Positions 9,442-19,476 of a DNA stretch of 64,000 nt are shown in pieces. This DNA comes from Psychrosphaera saromensis (GTDB lineage Bacteria; Pseudomonadota; Gammaproteobacteria; Enterobacterales; Alteromonadaceae). The first letter of the stretch is position 1; each line of letters opens with the position of its first letter. Made by a program: the position numbers and the translations under genes. The notes under the pieces were generated by a model. It saw nothing but the letters and a program-made list of their open reading frames with translations, did not search any database and was not told the DNA's origin. The stretch spans positions 2,581,991 to 2,645,990 of the forward strand of contig NZ_MSCH01000003.1 in the NCBI RefSeq assembly GCF_002954545.1, read 5' to 3'.

Positions 9442-11106
9442 TTAAATCATATCCATAAACATTGAGCTTGGGTTTTGTAAATATTGGGTCCAAAGGTTAT
9501 TAAATCGGGCAATTGTGCCACCATCAATAACACGATGATCGCCAGACCAACTTACTTGCATTAACTGACGAGCTTGTACTTCACCTTTGTCGTCAAACCT
9601 CGGTAAGGTCTGCATTTTTCCTAATGCGACAATCGCCACTTCTGGTTTATTAATAATAGGCGTCGCTGTTGTTCCGCCTAATGCACCAATATTAGAAATT
9701 GAGATAGTCCCACCTTTTAATTTATCTGGTGGTAAACGACCTTCTCTGGCTAATTCAGTCATTTCCATTACGGCAATGGCAATGTCTTTAATACTCTTGT
9801 TTTGACAGGATTTGATATTAGGCACCAATAAGCCAATTTTAGAGTCAACGGCCATCCCTATATTATGATCGTTAAAATAGGTTAACTCGGTACAGTCTTC
9901 ATTTGGTTGCGAATTTAAGACTGGGAATTGTTTTAGCGCCATTGACATGGCCTTCATGAAAAACGGCATCATAGTTAATTTAATGCCTTGCTGTTCATAA
10001 TCAGGTTTTAACTGTTTACGCAGTTTTACCAGCTCGGTTAAATCTATTTCATCTGAAAAGGTAAAGTGCGGAATCGTTGAAACTGAATTTTGCATGGCTT
10101 TTGCCATGACCGCTTTAATGCCTTTAATTGGCTCAACATAAGATGAACCGTGAACCTGTTGAGTATTTGGTTTAACTTGTATTTCCGTCTCGCCCTGTGA
10201 ATGTATAACAGACGCTGCAACAAATGCCGGTTGAGATTTTGTATGGGCTATCAAGTCTTGCTTATATACTCTGCCTTTCACCCCCGAACCATTGACTGTA
10301 CGAATATCTAAATTCATTTCACGAGCTAATCGTCTAACCGCAGGTGACGCCACCGCTTTATTTGTCGCTGTAGCAATTTGTACAACATTGCTAATGGCAG
10401 GATCTGAATGATCCTTGTCGGTGTTTTGAGAAACCTTACTAGGATCCTGTTTCATCTCAACACTTTCTAAGTGACCACTTGTCTTGTCAGTTAACTGACC
10501 GTTGGTTATATTATCTAAAGCCGCTGTATTACTTGATGATGAGCTATCAAGTGCTATAGCAAATAGTGGTTTGTGAACTTCGGCGACATCGCCTTTTTTA
10601 TAATAAAGTTTATGAATAATACCGTCAGATTTAGACGGTATTTGTACCAATGCCTTATCTGTCATCACATCACAAATAGCCTGGTCTTCTTTTACTTTTT
10701 CACCTTCAACAACCAACCACTCAACCACTTCACATTCAACAATTCCCTCACCAATATCCGGTAATAGAAAGTCTTCATGGATAACTAAATTAGTTGGTGA
10801 AATCGGTGTTTTGTCCATGATCTGTTCAACAACACCTTGTGATGGTGTTGATTCTTGTTGTGCTTCTTGAGCTGAAGACACCGCAAACAAAGGCGCGTGT
10901 ACTTGCGCAATGTCACCTTTTTTATAATATAACTTAGTGATCACGCCATCACTCATCGCCGGAATTTGTACTAAAGCTTTGTCTGTCATTACATCACAAA
11001 CCGGTTGATCCTCTTTAATCTCGTCACCTTCAGCAACAAGCCATTCAACCACTTCACATTCAACAATACCTTCGCCAATATCAGGCAATATAAAATCTTT
11101 ACTCAT
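9442..11106 (-). CDS. bkdB: Branched-chain 2-oxoacid dehydrogenase E2 (dihydrolipoamide acyltransferase), two lipoyl domains
   Basis: A 554-aa E2 core subunit. Two near-identical lipoyl domains occupy residues 4-78 and 112-188, with lipoylation lysines K43 and K151 in the context DVMTDKALVQIP. An E3/E1-binding domain follows at about 253-290 (ASPAVRRLAREM), then the acyltransferase domain, whose catalytic DHRVIDGG is near residue 525. It transfers branched-chain acyl groups from E1 to CoA. It is last in the E1alpha-E1beta-E2 operon, 16 bp after E1beta. Bacterial E2p and E2b differ subtly; the separate alpha/beta E1 genes favour the branched-chain enzyme. No E3 (lpd) gene is nearby. Confidence 0.9.
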   Translation of the reverse strand: MSKDFILPDIGEGIVECEVVEWLVAEGDEIKEDQPVCDVMTDKALVQIPAMSDGVITKLYYKKGDIAQVHAPLFAVSSAQEAQQESTPSQGVVEQIMDKTPISPTNLVIHEDFLLPDIGEGIVECEVVEWLVVEGEKVKEDQAICDVMTDKALVQIPSKSDGIIHKLYYKKGDVAEVHKPLFAIALDSSSSSNTAALDNITNGQLTDKTSGHLESVEMKQDPSKVSQNTDKDHSDPAISNVVQIATATNKAVASPAVRRLAREMNLDIRTVNGSGVKGRVYKQDLIAHTKSQPAFVAASVIHSQGETEIQVKPNTQQVHGSSYVEPIKGIKAVMAKAMQNSVSTIPHFTFSDEIDLTELVKLRKQLKPDYEQQGIKLTMMPFFMKAMSMALKQFPVLNSQPNEDCTELTYFNDHNIGMAVDSKIGLLVPNIKSCQNKSIKDIAIAVMEMTELAREGRLPPDKLKGGTISISNIGALGGTTATPIINKPEVAIVALGKMQTLPRFDDKGEVQARQLMQVSWSGDHRVIDGGTIARFNNLWTQYLQNPSSMFMDMI

Positions 11107-11122
11107 TATAAATTCCTCTTGG

Positions 11123-12100
11123 CTAGTAATTAACAGAGCGCTTGATGGCTTCGTAAACTTTTAGGTGATCGGCCATATATTCTTTTTCATGGGCTAACGG
11201 ATACGGCGTGTCTAATCCACACACTCGGTCGATTGGAGACTCAAGATGTAAAAAGCATTCTTGCTGGATAGTTGCACTAATTTCAGACGCAAAACCAGCG
11301 GTCACTGGCGCTTCTTGTGACACGATCAAACGACCTGTTTTCAGTACTGAATTAACGACCGTTTCTACATCCCAAGGTAACACCGTTCGTAAGTCAATGA
11401 TTTCACAAGAAATACCTTCTTGTTCTGCCATAGCTGCTGCTTTTTCTATTATCTCAACCTGTGCACCCCAGGCTAATAAGGAGATGTCTGAACCTTGTTT
11501 TACCACTTCAGCTTTGCCCAACGGAATTGAATACTTTTCTTCTGGTACTTCGCCAACAGAAGCACGGTAAAGTCGTTTGGGTTCAAAGAAAATCACTGGG
11601 TCGTTAGACTCAATACATGAGGTTAACAGCCCTTTTGCCTGATAGGCATTACGTGGAAATACCAGCTGTAAACCTGGAGTGTGAGCAAAGTAAGCTTCGG
11701 GAGATTGTGAATGGTATAAACCTCCAGCAATACCGCCGCCATAAGGCGTACGAATAACTAAATTTCCTACGTTAAATTCGTTACCTGAACGATAGCGGAA
11801 TTTAGCGGTTTCATTAACTATTTGGTCAAACGCCGGAAAGATATAATCGGCAAATTGAATTTCCGCAATAGTGGTATAACCTAAGGCCGCTAAACCATTA
11901 GCAAATCCCATAATGCCTTGCTCTACCAAAGGTGTATTGAATACACGTTCCTTACCAAACTTTTCCTGTAAACCACTTGTTGCTCTAAACACACCACCAA
12001 AATGACCAACGTCTTCTCCAAATACACAAGAACGTTTGTTCTCTTCCATGGCAATGCTAAGCGCAGAGTTGATGGCTTGTAACATATTCATTTTAGCCAT
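11123..12100 (-). CDS. bkdA2: Branched-chain 2-oxoacid dehydrogenase E1 beta subunit
   Basis: A 325-aa transketolase-fold subunit carrying the pyrimidine-binding half of the thiamine diphosphate site. Recognisable family stretches include the N-terminal [26 protein letters not shown] and [18 protein letters not shown]. The C-terminal transketolase domain contains [12 protein letters not shown]. It forms an alpha2beta2 E1 that decarboxylates 2-oxoisovalerate-type substrates from Val, Leu and Ile breakdown. Its ATG overlaps the E1alpha stop codon by one base (12100), indicating translational coupling. Length matches the family. Confidence 0.93.
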   Translation of the reverse strand: MAKMNMLQAINSALSIAMEENKRSCVFGEDVGHFGGVFRATSGLQEKFGKERVFNTPLVEQGIMGFANGLAALGYTTIAEIQFADYIFPAFDQIVNETAKFRYRSGNEFNVGNLVIRTPYGGGIAGGLYHSQSPEAYFAHTPGLQLVFPRNAYQAKGLLTSCIESNDPVIFFEPKRLYRASVGEVPEEKYSIPLGKAEVVKQGSDISLLAWGAQVEIIEKAAAMAEQEGISCEIIDLRTVLPWDVETVVNSVLKTGRLIVSQEAPVTAGFASEISATIQQECFLHLESPIDRVCGLDTPYPLAHEKEYMADHLKVYEAIKRSVNY

Positions 12101-13323
12101 TATTTAGCCTCCTGTGTATTTGATACTATTCTTGCAGCCGTCGCAGGATAGGCTTCTGGGTATTTAATTATATGTTGCTTAAGTTGCTCGTATTGACGCT
12201 GTAAGTGCGGTGGCACTTGTTCATAAACATCGGTAACAAGTTCTTCCAGTGCTGGAACTTCTATTTTCTCAGATGTTTTAAGCGCATCTAATACTTGTTG
12301 GCGTATTTCATCTTTGGCTTTTTCGTCTTGAGCTTCGTCTAACCAACCTTGTTTCAATAAGTAAGATTTAAAACGCGCGATTGGACAGTTTTCACGGAAA
12401 TTTTCTTCTTCATCTTTAGAACGATAACCGCTTGGATCATCTGAGCTCGAATGGGCTGCTAATCTATAAGCGATAGATTCTATTAACACAGGTTCATTAT
12501 TAGTAACCGCATAATCACGAGCCATTTTTACCGCTTCATAAACGGCTAAAGCATCAACACCGTCGACACGAATTGCTTTCATGCCGTAACCAACACCACG
12601 ACAAGCAATACCGTCGCCTTTAAACTGTTCACTTGCCGGAGTTGAGATTGCATAGCCGTTGTTACGAGCAAAAAACAAAACTGGCGCTTTATGTACTGCC
12701 GCCATATTCAGTCCTGCATGGAAGTCGCCTTCTGATGCGGCACCTTCACCAAAGTAACAAATAGAGCAGGCGCCCTCACCGTCTAACTTTTGTCCGTAAG
12801 CGTAACCTGTAGCTTGTGGTATCTGAGTGCCAAGCGGAGAAGATATGGTCATATAATTTAATTCTTTAGAACCATAGTGAATAGGCATTTGACGGCCTTT
12901 ACCTAAGTCTTTTTCATTTGAGAAATTTTGGTTCATAAAATTTTCAAGGGAAAAGCCACGATACGCTAAAGCAGCTTGTTCACGGTATTGAGCAAAAATC
13001 ATGTCTTTGTCTTCAAGCGCTGCTGCACTTGCTGTAACGGCGGCTTCTTCACCAAGGCACTGCATATAAAAACTAATACGACCTTGACGTTGTGCCGCTA
13101 ACATACGTTCATCGAGTACTCTTACAAAGCGCATGGTTGCATAAATACGAAGAGCCGTTTTTTTATCCATGGTGGATTTCATCGCGCCTTTGTACATTTT
13201 ACCGCTTGCATCCAACATCTTAAACGAAGGGATAGATAATGCATGTTCGGAAACAAACTCAAGCGACAGTGTATCGCTTGAATTTATGTTGTTGGGATTA
13301 TCTATATTGTTCAGTTTACCCAT
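12100..13323 (-). CDS. bkdA1: Branched-chain 2-oxoacid dehydrogenase E1 alpha subunit
   Basis: About 407 aa. It has an N-terminal extension, then the dehydrogenase E1 domain with the diphosphate-binding motif beginning [13 protein letters not shown] and ending in NN. Following loop residues SSDDPSGYR are typical of the phosphorylation-loop region in E1b-alpha. Start: the frame opens at 13386, but ATG 13323 (MGKLNNID) has an AGGAG 10 bp upstream (13334-13338), whereas the upstream ATG has none, so 13323 is preferred. First gene of the bkd operon. The 5' region is very A/T rich with ATT runs. Confidence 0.92.
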   Translation of the reverse strand: MGKLNNIDNPNNINSSDTLSLEFVSEHALSIPSFKMLDASGKMYKGAMKSTMDKKTALRIYATMRFVRVLDERMLAAQRQGRISFYMQCLGEEAAVTASAAALEDKDMIFAQYREQAALAYRGFSLENFMNQNFSNEKDLGKGRQMPIHYGSKELNYMTISSPLGTQIPQATGYAYGQKLDGEGACSICYFGEGAASEGDFHAGLNMAAVHKAPVLFFARNNGYAISTPASEQFKGDGIACRGVGYGMKAIRVDGVDALAVYEAVKMARDYAVTNNEPVLIESIAYRLAAHSSSDDPSGYRSKDEEENFRENCPIARFKSYLLKQGWLDEAQDEKAKDEIRQQVLDALKTSEKIEVPALEELVTDVYEQVPPHLQRQYEQLKQHIIKYPEAYPATAARIVSNTQEAK

Positions 13324-13680
13324 TGATAAAGTACTCCTATTTTCAGGCAGCATGTTTTGATATTCGACCGACAAGATAAGGTCCATGTGCTGAATATTAT
13401 TATTGTGATTTTTATTATTGTTATCGTATTTTTTTATTGTATATCATGGTTATAAACCATACTGAGCCCGACTCTACCCTTAGGTAACAGGCATTTCAAT
13501 TTAGTAGAAATTTAGAGTAAATAGTTTAGAAATGGAAAGTGTTCAGAATAATTGCCACTTTGGTTTTAAAGGTATTAATTCATAAAGCTAGATGTTTACA
13601 ATTTAAATAAAAAAGCCCCTAATTTAAATAAATTAGGGGCTTTACATTACTGCGTAAGTTACTGGTTTTTACAAGCGCAG
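13324..13680. other. Intergenic region between bkdA1 and astE
   Basis: This 357-bp stretch holds the bkdA1 Shine-Dalgarno at its left edge, an A/T-rich tract with repeated TTATT units around 13395-13445, which probably contains the bkd promoter, and the astE terminator at its right. No small gene was seen. Confidence 0.6.
13607..13643 (-). terminator. Rho-independent terminator of astE
   Basis: A perfect 14-bp inverted repeat AAAGCCCCTAATTT/AAATTAGGGGCTTT around an AAAT loop (13612-13643). It is followed on the minus strand by a T-rich tail and lies 38 bp beyond the astE stop. Confidence 0.85.
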
Positions 13681-14721
13681 TTAAATCAGATTATCTTCAA
13701 TATTAGTAGGAACAACGGTGAGTAACGCTCTTTGTCCATTGGCAACATGTGCATTAGGGAATACGATTGCTTCTCCGTTTTGATCGGCCTTAATATCATT
13801 ACTATCTTCTGTAGCAAACACATCACCTTGGTTAAACGCGGTGAAGTTAGCAACGTCATCAGCAAAGGTTAATTTGAACGACTCGTTATGCTTAACCACC
13901 TCTTTGTGTACCGACATAAATTGATACGCGCTTGAGTCAAACTTGGCGGTATCCACTTCAACACCACCAATTAAGTTAATCAATGTTGCTTTAGTTGCTG
14001 CAAATTTAGTTTGGTCGTTTTCGCCAAATGGTCTTACTTTGCCAAGCTCGATAGTAAATGAACTAGCGTCATGTACATTGGAAGAGTAATAACTGAATGT
14101 GGTCGCTGGTTTTTGCATTAGCAAAAATGTCGTTACGCCCATACTTTTTACTATTTCAAACTGTTCTTTACTCCACGGCTTACCGTGGATAAATGGATAT
14201 ACCGCAAACTTCTCGTGTGCTGAGTCTCTAATGGCCGTATGCAAGTCATAATGAGTACGTTCTGCATTGATATGCTTTTGGTAAAACTGGCTCACAAAGT
14301 CTTCTAGCTTTGCTGCTCTTATTTGTTCTTTATTTTCATTGCGTGCTAAAGGTGTTTTGCCTTTTTGCATACCGCTGAATAAACGGTTTAAATTCTCTTC
14401 AACAAAACGCTCACCAATATTAATCGACGCTGGATTACCGTATATAAATAAGGTTGGATGGATTAAGTTGATTGTATTGGTTAACAAACCAGTAATGATG
14501 TCATTACATATTTCAATTGGAGCGGTTTCGTTACCATGAATAGCGCTGGATAGCACAATGGCTTTTTTACGAGAACTGTTTATATTTTTTGGGCAAAAGT
14601 AGATCACTCCTGTGTCCCATATTTCAACGACACACTGTTCATGATCTAGGGTAAAAGGCGTTAACTGGTGTTCATTTTCACGAGTTAAGGATAAAAAGTC
14701 ATTGTTTGGTATTGTGTTCAT
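13681..14721 (-). CDS. astE: Succinylglutamate desuccinylase
   Basis: A 346-aa zinc carboxypeptidase-fold enzyme. Zn ligands are H62 and E65 in HGNETAP and H161 in DLHTAIR; the likely general base is E225 in FTIELGK. AstE hydrolyses N-succinylglutamate to succinate and glutamate, the last step of the arginine succinyltransferase pathway. Length fits (about 320-350 aa). The other ast genes are not in this window, so it is an isolated astE, as in several Alteromonadales. Terminators on both sides suggest a single-gene transcript. The related aspartoacylase family is the main alternative; the HGNETAP spacing and length favour AstE. Confidence 0.88.
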   Translation of the reverse strand: MNTIPNNDFLSLTRENEHQLTPFTLDHEQCVVEIWDTGVIYFCPKNINSSRKKAIVLSSAIHGNETAPIEICNDIITGLLTNTINLIHPTLFIYGNPASINIGERFVEENLNRLFSGMQKGKTPLARNENKEQIRAAKLEDFVSQFYQKHINAERTHYDLHTAIRDSAHEKFAVYPFIHGKPWSKEQFEIVKSMGVTTFLLMQKPATTFSYYSSNVHDASSFTIELGKVRPFGENDQTKFAATKATLINLIGGVEVDTAKFDSSAYQFMSVHKEVVKHNESFKLTFADDVANFTAFNQGDVFATEDSNDIKADQNGEAIVFPNAHVANGQRALLTVVPTNIEDNLI

Positions 14722-14803
14722 AAACTCTACTGCTATTAACTAAGTTTGCTACGAGTACTGCATTTTGCCATATTTATATTTTAAATATGTTACAAACGCA
14801 GAA

Positions 14804-14835
14804 TAAAAAAAAGCCATCATATTATAGATGGCTTT
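14804..14835 (-). terminator. Rho-independent terminator of the seqA-pgm operon
   Basis: A stem AAAGCCATC/GATGGCTTT (14810-14818 with 14827-14835) around an 8-nt loop. On the minus strand it is followed by a run of T residues. It lies about 48 bp downstream of the pgm stop. Confidence 0.85.
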
Positions 14836-14882
14836 CTTTGTTTACAGTTAGCACTGAAAAGCACTAATCCTTGCAGGTACTA

Positions 14883-16538
14883 CTATAACCCTGCAGAGGT
14901 AAACGCTTGAGACACAATTGCTTGTGCTTCTTTTTCGATCGCCGCAAGATGTTTTTCGCCAGAGAAACTTTCCATATATATTTTATAGATATTCTCAGTA
15001 CCCGATGGTCTTGCTGCAAACCAACCATTTTTAGTAACCACTTTCAGGCCACCGATTGACGCGCCATTACCAGGTGCTTCAGTCAAAATAGCTTCTATTT
15101 TTTCACCAGCAAGTTCAGTCGAGGTAATATCAGCCGGTTCTAAATTACTTAATACTGACTTTTGCTCAGGATTTGCCGGTGCATCAATACGTTTATAAAT
15201 TGGCTTGCCATGTAACTCAGTTAATTCATCGTAATACTGTGATGGATTCTTACCTGTCACTGCTAATATTTCGGCGGCTAACAAGGCCAAAATAATACCG
15301 TCTTTATCTGTGGTCCATACATCGCCTGATTTGGTTAAGAAACTCGCGCCTGCACTTTCTTCGCCACCAAACATAATATGATGATTGGTTAAACCGTCCA
15401 CAAACCATTTAAAGCCAACGGGAACCTCTAATACGTCTTTATTGTTTGCCGCTGCAACACGGTCAATCAATGAGGTACTAACAAGGGTTTTACCAATTTT
15501 TAACGTTGGATCCCAATCTGGTCTATGTTTGCTTAAATAATCAATACAAACTGCTAAATAGTGATTTGGATTCATTAAACCGTGAGTTTTAGTCACTATG
15601 CCGTGACGATCGTAATCTGGGTCGTTGGCAACAGAAATATCAAAATCATCTTTTATGCTGATTAAACTTGCCATGGCAGATTCAGAAGAACAATCCATGC
15701 GGATTTTTCCGTCTTTATCTAAGGTCATAAAACCAAAGGTTGGATCAAGATTGTCATTAACGAGTGTTAGGTCAATTCCATAGGTTTCTTTGATCACAGG
15801 CCAGTATTCAATACCAGCACCGCCTAATGGGTCGACACCTAATTTAACGCCCGCATTTTTGATAGCATCAAAATCAATAACGGTATTAAGCGCGTTAACG
15901 TATTGCTCAATAAAGTTTTGTTCTTTTACGTAGCCCGTTTTCAATGCTTGTGAAAATGGATAAATTTGTACGTCGGCTAAGTCTTCAATAAGTAGTTTAT
16001 TGGCTCTGTCTTGGATCCAATTGGTTACATCACTGTCTGCCGGTCCACCATGAGGCGGATTGTATTTAATCCCGCCATCTTCCGGTGGATTATGTGACGG
16101 CGTAATAATGATCCCATCCGATAAAAACGATGGATGTTCTTGATTATATTGAATGATCAAATGTGAAATAACCGGCGTTGGGGTAAACCCTCTGCCCGTT
16201 TGCACTATTGTTTCTACTTCATTTGCCACTAATACTTCTATCGCAGAACTATACGCTGCTTCCGATAACGCATGGGTATCAAAACCTAGAAATAACGGAC
16301 CTTCATAATGCATCTTTTTACGATAATCACAGATAGCTTGAGTCACGGCTAAAATATGTGATTCATTGAAAGTGGTTTTTAATGCACTACCTCTGTGACC
16401 TGACGTACCAAAAGCAACTTTTTGCTCTGGGTATTTTACAATGTCAGGCTCGTTTAGATAATAACTAGACATTAATCTAGGTACGTTTATTAAATCTGAT
16501 TTTTGTGCTGGTTTGCCAGCATTTGGATGATTTGCCAC
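14883..16538 (-). CDS. pgm: Phosphoglucomutase (alpha-D-glucose phosphate-specific)
   Basis: A 551-aa alpha-D-phosphohexomutase that interconverts glucose-1-phosphate and glucose-6-phosphate. The catalytic phosphoserine is S148 in TPSHNP. The metal loop is DPDYDRHG near 305, the sugar-binding loop FGGEESAG near 390, and the phosphate-binding RPSGTENIYKIY near the C-terminus. Length matches E. coli Pgm (546 aa). It lies 39 bp downstream of seqA on the same strand, the same order as in enterobacteria, and ends at a clear terminator. Confidence 0.96.
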   Translation of the reverse strand: MANHPNAGKPAQKSDLINVPRLMSSYYLNEPDIVKYPEQKVAFGTSGHRGSALKTTFNESHILAVTQAICDYRKKMHYEGPLFLGFDTHALSEAAYSSAIEVLVANEVETIVQTGRGFTPTPVISHLIIQYNQEHPSFLSDGIIITPSHNPPEDGGIKYNPPHGGPADSDVTNWIQDRANKLLIEDLADVQIYPFSQALKTGYVKEQNFIEQYVNALNTVIDFDAIKNAGVKLGVDPLGGAGIEYWPVIKETYGIDLTLVNDNLDPTFGFMTLDKDGKIRMDCSSESAMASLISIKDDFDISVANDPDYDRHGIVTKTHGLMNPNHYLAVCIDYLSKHRPDWDPTLKIGKTLVSTSLIDRVAAANNKDVLEVPVGFKWFVDGLTNHHIMFGGEESAGASFLTKSGDVWTTDKDGIILALLAAEILAVTGKNPSQYYDELTELHGKPIYKRIDAPANPEQKSVLSNLEPADITSTELAGEKIEAILTEAPGNGASIGGLKVVTKNGWFAARPSGTENIYKIYMESFSGEKHLAAIEKEAQAIVSQAFTSAGL

Positions 16539-16577
16539 GTTATCTTCCTTAAAAATATATTCACTAAATATTTTAGA

Positions 16578-17162
16578 TTAAATATAGTCTCTTAATTTCT
16601 CAGCTTGTTCTGGTGTATAACCAAGAGCCAAGGCTGCGCCATTAATAATTAGTTTCTTTCTAGGGGTATTGTTATTAGTTACAACCCAAAACGAACTATC
16701 TGGAATTTCTTTAGGCTTAATACTGCTGCCATGTGCTTCAAGCTCTTGTGAACTTGTTGCAAAGTAATCACGTTCACGCCCTTTCACTTCTAATACTTTA
16801 GTGAAGCTTGCTGGGTGAGCACGATGTAATGCAGATAATAAAAATAAGAATCGGCCAACTGCACCTTTTTGTGTGGTGACTTCTTCTTGATTAATAAAGT
16901 TAAACACAGAACCTTCTTCAACTTCTGGCTCTGTTACTCGCTCAGGCGTTGATTTAGTAACGACTTCAGGAGCTTGTTCCTGAACACGTTCTGATGTTTG
17001 CTGTACCGCTGGTAGAATAATAGCGTCAGGTACTTCAGGCGTAGGTGCATTAGCATCACCTAATAATAAACGCCTAAGGATCTCAGAGGCACTTTCGCCG
17101 ATATTCTGAGTTTGTGATGCTATGTAATGGTATAAGTCTTCTTCGATTTGAATATTTTTCAT
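16578..17162 (-). CDS. seqA: Negative modulator of replication initiation SeqA
   Basis: A 194-aa protein (E. coli 181 aa). The N-terminal 35 residues (MKNIQIEEDLYHYIA...GESASEILRRLL) form the ribbon-helix-helix-like oligomerisation domain. A Pro/Glu/Val-rich linker spans about 55-100. The C-terminal domain carries the hemimethylated-GATC binding fold (GRFLFLLSALHRAHP, KGRERDYFA, NNNTPRKKLI). It sequesters oriC after replication and delays re-initiation, which implies that Dam methylation operates here. Linked to pgm as in E. coli. The start ATG opens the conserved motif, so it is secure. Confidence 0.95.
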   Translation of the reverse strand: MKNIQIEEDLYHYIASQTQNIGESASEILRRLLLGDANAPTPEVPDAIILPAVQQTSERVQEQAPEVVTKSTPERVTEPEVEEGSVFNFINQEEVTTQKGAVGRFLFLLSALHRAHPASFTKVLEVKGRERDYFATSSQELEAHGSSIKPKEIPDSSFWVVTNNNTPRKKLIINGAALALGYTPEQAEKLRDYI

Positions 17163-17398
17163 AATTTGGATTTACACAGTTTGGATCTAAAAGTTTGAGA
17201 AAATGGAGATTGAATTTTAATAACTAAATATAACAAAATCATTGGTATATTCGGTTATTATATCAGTGTTCAATTGCATATTGTTACACACTATAAGAAA
17301 ATACCTTACTTCGGGTCTAGATAGAATAGTTAATTTGAATTTCCGTGATCTTTCGTCACACTTTTCGTCACTTAATTTAGTTTACTGCAGGAATACAC

Positions 17399-18163
17399 AT
17401 GACAATATCGTATCAAGTCTTAGGTCAAGGTAAGCCTTTAATCATCATTCACGGTTTATTTGGTACATCTGACAACCTAAAACAAATAGCTAAAGCACTG
17501 TCTGATCAATGTAAAGTATATCTGATAGACGCACCAGCTCACGGTGACTCTACCACTCCAAGCCCTTTAACCTTAACGACAATGGCGCAAGCGGTTCTTC
17601 AATTTGCAGATGAACAAGGTTTAAACCAGTTTAGTTTACTGGGTCATTCCCTTGGCGGAAAAATAGCCATGGAAATTGCTTTGTTAGACAATTCAAGAGT
17701 TGACCGTTTAATTGTTGCCGACATAGCACCCGTTCAATACACACGTAGACACGATAATATTATCCAAGGTTTAAATGAGATTAATCTAGTTACATTAGAA
17801 AATCGTCAGCAAGCAAATGAAACCTTAACTCAATATATTGATGATGCAGGCGTAAGAGGATTTTTGTTAAAGAGTTTAACTCGAGCCGAAAAACCAGCAA
17901 CAGGTTGGCGCTGGCGTTTTGACTTACAAGTATTACAACAAAATTACGACAATTTAATAAAAGGTAATTCAGAGCTTAGTTTCCCAGGTCCTACGTTATT
18001 TATTGTCGGTGGAAACTCCAATTATGTATTGCCAGAGCATAAACCCCAGATAGTTTCGCGCTTTGCAAATGTGAATGTAAAAGTAATACAAAATGCAGGT
18101 CATTGGCTACATGCTGAAAAAGCCACCGCTTTTGTGAAAATATGTCGAGATTTTTTAGCATAG
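17399..18163 (+). CDS. ybfF: YbfF-type alpha/beta hydrolase (acyl-CoA/ester esterase)
   Basis: A 254-aa soluble alpha/beta hydrolase. It has an oxyanion-side HGLFGT (18-23), nucleophile elbow GHSLGG with S84, and catalytic H235 in NAGHWLHAEK. E. coli YbfF is an esterase on short-chain and acyl-CoA esters; the physiological substrate is unknown. A Shine-Dalgarno GCAGGA precedes ATG 17399. It is divergent from seqA across a 236-bp gap and leads the ybfF-DUF2788-ybfE-fldA run, the same neighbourhood as in E. coli (seqA, ybfF, ybfE, fldA). Confidence 0.9.
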   Translation: MTISYQVLGQGKPLIIIHGLFGTSDNLKQIAKALSDQCKVYLIDAPAHGDSTTPSPLTLTTMAQAVLQFADEQGLNQFSLLGHSLGGKIAMEIALLDNSRVDRLIVADIAPVQYTRRHDNIIQGLNEINLVTLENRQQANETLTQYIDDAGVRGFLLKSLTRAEKPATGWRWRFDLQVLQQNYDNLIKGNSELSFPGPTLFIVGGNSNYVLPEHKPQIVSRFANVNVKVIQNAGHWLHAEKATAFVKICRDFLA

Positions 18164-18311
18164 TTGCTGAATTGCAAGGATAGATTTGCTACACTCCTGC
18201 GCCGTTTGGGTAAGATAATTAATTTTTATTTAATATTCAGATCCAGATCAAGGTAATACTATTTAGTTATTAGTATTATAGAAAACGAAAAACAATAGAT
18301 AGAGAATCTCT

Positions 18312-18533
18312 ATGACGCCAGAGCAATACGATATAGTTGAAATTATTGGCTTGAATTTATTTTTTGCTGGTATCTTTTTTTTCATCGGTATGGCAATTAA
18401 AGACGTACTTAATAAAGGCGACGTGCCTATGTACGGAAAAGTATTTGTTTGGCTGGTTTTATTTTTGGGCTGTTTTGGATTTGTGGCTAAAGGCCTTATT
18501 CAAGTGTACTGGGAAATGAACGGGTTAGCATAA
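18312..18533 (+). CDS. DUF2788 family small membrane protein
   Basis: A 73-aa protein with two hydrophobic helices (about residues 12-29 and 43-62) separated by a short charged loop (KDVLNKGDVPMYGK). It matches my recollection of DUF2788, a small inner-membrane family found next to ybfF/ybfE in many gammaproteobacteria. Function is unknown. Its stop overlaps the ybfE ATG (TAATG at 18531-18535), so the two are likely translationally coupled. It is 148 bp after ybfF, leaving room for its own promoter. Confidence 0.8.
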   Translation: MTPEQYDIVEIIGLNLFFAGIFFFIGMAIKDVLNKGDVPMYGKVFVWLVLFLGCFGFVAKGLIQVYWEMNGLA

Positions 18534-18808
18534 TGGCAAAAGTAACTGTCGATAGAGCAACCATAGATTTATTTGCTACAGACAAACAACGTGGCAGACC
18601 AAAGAGTTCACCTTATAGTCGTGAACAACAAATGCGAATTAACAAAAAAAATCAGTTAATACGCGACAAGCAAAATGGTCTAAAACGAGTAGAAATTAAG
18701 TTACACAGAGAAATGTACGATAAAGCCTCTGTGCTCGCTGCTGAAAAAGGCTTAAGCCGTAGTGAACTTTTAGCAGAATTAATCAACAATTCATTAGAAA
18801 ATTTATAG
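18533..18808 (+). CDS. ybfE: YbfE-like LexA-regulated-family protein (ribbon-helix-helix)
   Basis: A 91-aa basic protein. An N-terminal charged region contains RGRPKSSPYSREQQMR. The C-terminal half (VEIKLHREMYDKASVLAAEKGLS) is a CopG/MetJ-type ribbon-helix-helix, indicating DNA binding and dimerisation. E. coli ybfE is in the LexA regulon; I see no CTGT-N8-ACAG box in the 150 bp before the DUF2788 gene or before ybfE, so LexA control is not supported here. It overlaps the DUF2788 stop by one base and lies 12 bp before fldA. Confidence 0.82.
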   Translation: MAKVTVDRATIDLFATDKQRGRPKSSPYSREQQMRINKKNQLIRDKQNGLKRVEIKLHREMYDKASVLAAEKGLSRSELLAELINNSLENL

Positions 18809-18820
18809 AAGGTTATCCAA

Positions 18821-19345
18821 ATGGCTAGTGTAGGCATTTATTTCGGTAGCGATACTGGAAACACTGAACATGTTGCAAAACTAATCCAGAAACAACTAGG
18901 TAAAAGTTTAGTTGATGTTCATGACATAGCTAAAAGCACAAAAGAAGAAATTGCTGAATATGACTTATTGTTATTCGGTATTCCAACTTGGTACTACGGC
19001 GAAGCGCAATGTGATTGGGATGACTTTTTTCCTGAACTAGAAGAAATCGACTTTGACGGTAAGTTAGTTGCTATTTTCGGTTGTGGAGACCAGGAAGATT
19101 ACGCTGAATATTTCTTAGATGCTATGGGCATGGTAAGAGATATCGCTGAAGCTAAAGGCGCAATTGTTATGGGCCAATGGTCTACAGAAGGTTACGACTT
19201 TGTTGCTTCTAAAGGTTTAGCTGACGAAAATCACTTTGTTGGTTTAGGTATCGACGAAGACAGACAACCAGAGTTAACAGAAAAACGTGTTAAACAATGG
19301 TGTGATCAAATCTCTGAAGAAATGTGTTTGGCTGAATTAGCGTAA
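18821..19345 (+). CDS. fldA: Flavodoxin
   Basis: A 174-aa long-chain flavodoxin. The FMN phosphate loop is GSDTGNTE (9-16), the isoalloxazine-flanking aromatic loop is GIPTWYYGEAQ near residue 50, and a second loop is FGCGDQEDYAEYF near residue 90. It is acidic, as expected for an electron carrier supplying IspG/IspH, BioB and radical-SAM or reductase partners. It ends the ybfF-ybfE run. In enterobacteria fur follows fldA; here a terminator and the convergent prpE follow. Confidence 0.96.
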   Translation: MASVGIYFGSDTGNTEHVAKLIQKQLGKSLVDVHDIAKSTKEEIAEYDLLLFGIPTWYYGEAQCDWDDFFPELEEIDFDGKLVAIFGCGDQEDYAEYFLDAMGMVRDIAEAKGAIVMGQWSTEGYDFVASKGLADENHFVGLGIDEDRQPELTEKRVKQWCDQISEEMCLAELA

Positions 19346-19414
19346 GCTAAAACATCCAGATATAACCGCTTATTAACAGCGGCTTATTTCACTAAGATTT
19401 AATCAGTAATAGAT

Positions 19415-19441
19415 AAGGGCAGTTTTTAACTGCCCTTTTTT
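19415..19441 (+). terminator. Rho-independent terminator of fldA
   Basis: A 10-bp stem AAGGGCAGTT/AACTGCCCTT with a 3-nt loop ends in a T run (to 19441). It lies 70 bp after the fldA stop and 36 bp before the end of the opposing prpE. A weaker 5-bp hairpin lies upstream at 19366-19382. Confidence 0.88.
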
Positions 19442-19476
19442 GTGCCTGTTTAAAACGGCCTATTAAAAGATAATAA

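Noticed and set aside
18164-18533. LexA box expected upstream of ybfE or the DUF2788 gene
   Set aside because: No CTGT-N8-ACAG or close variant was found by eye, so LexA control is not claimed.
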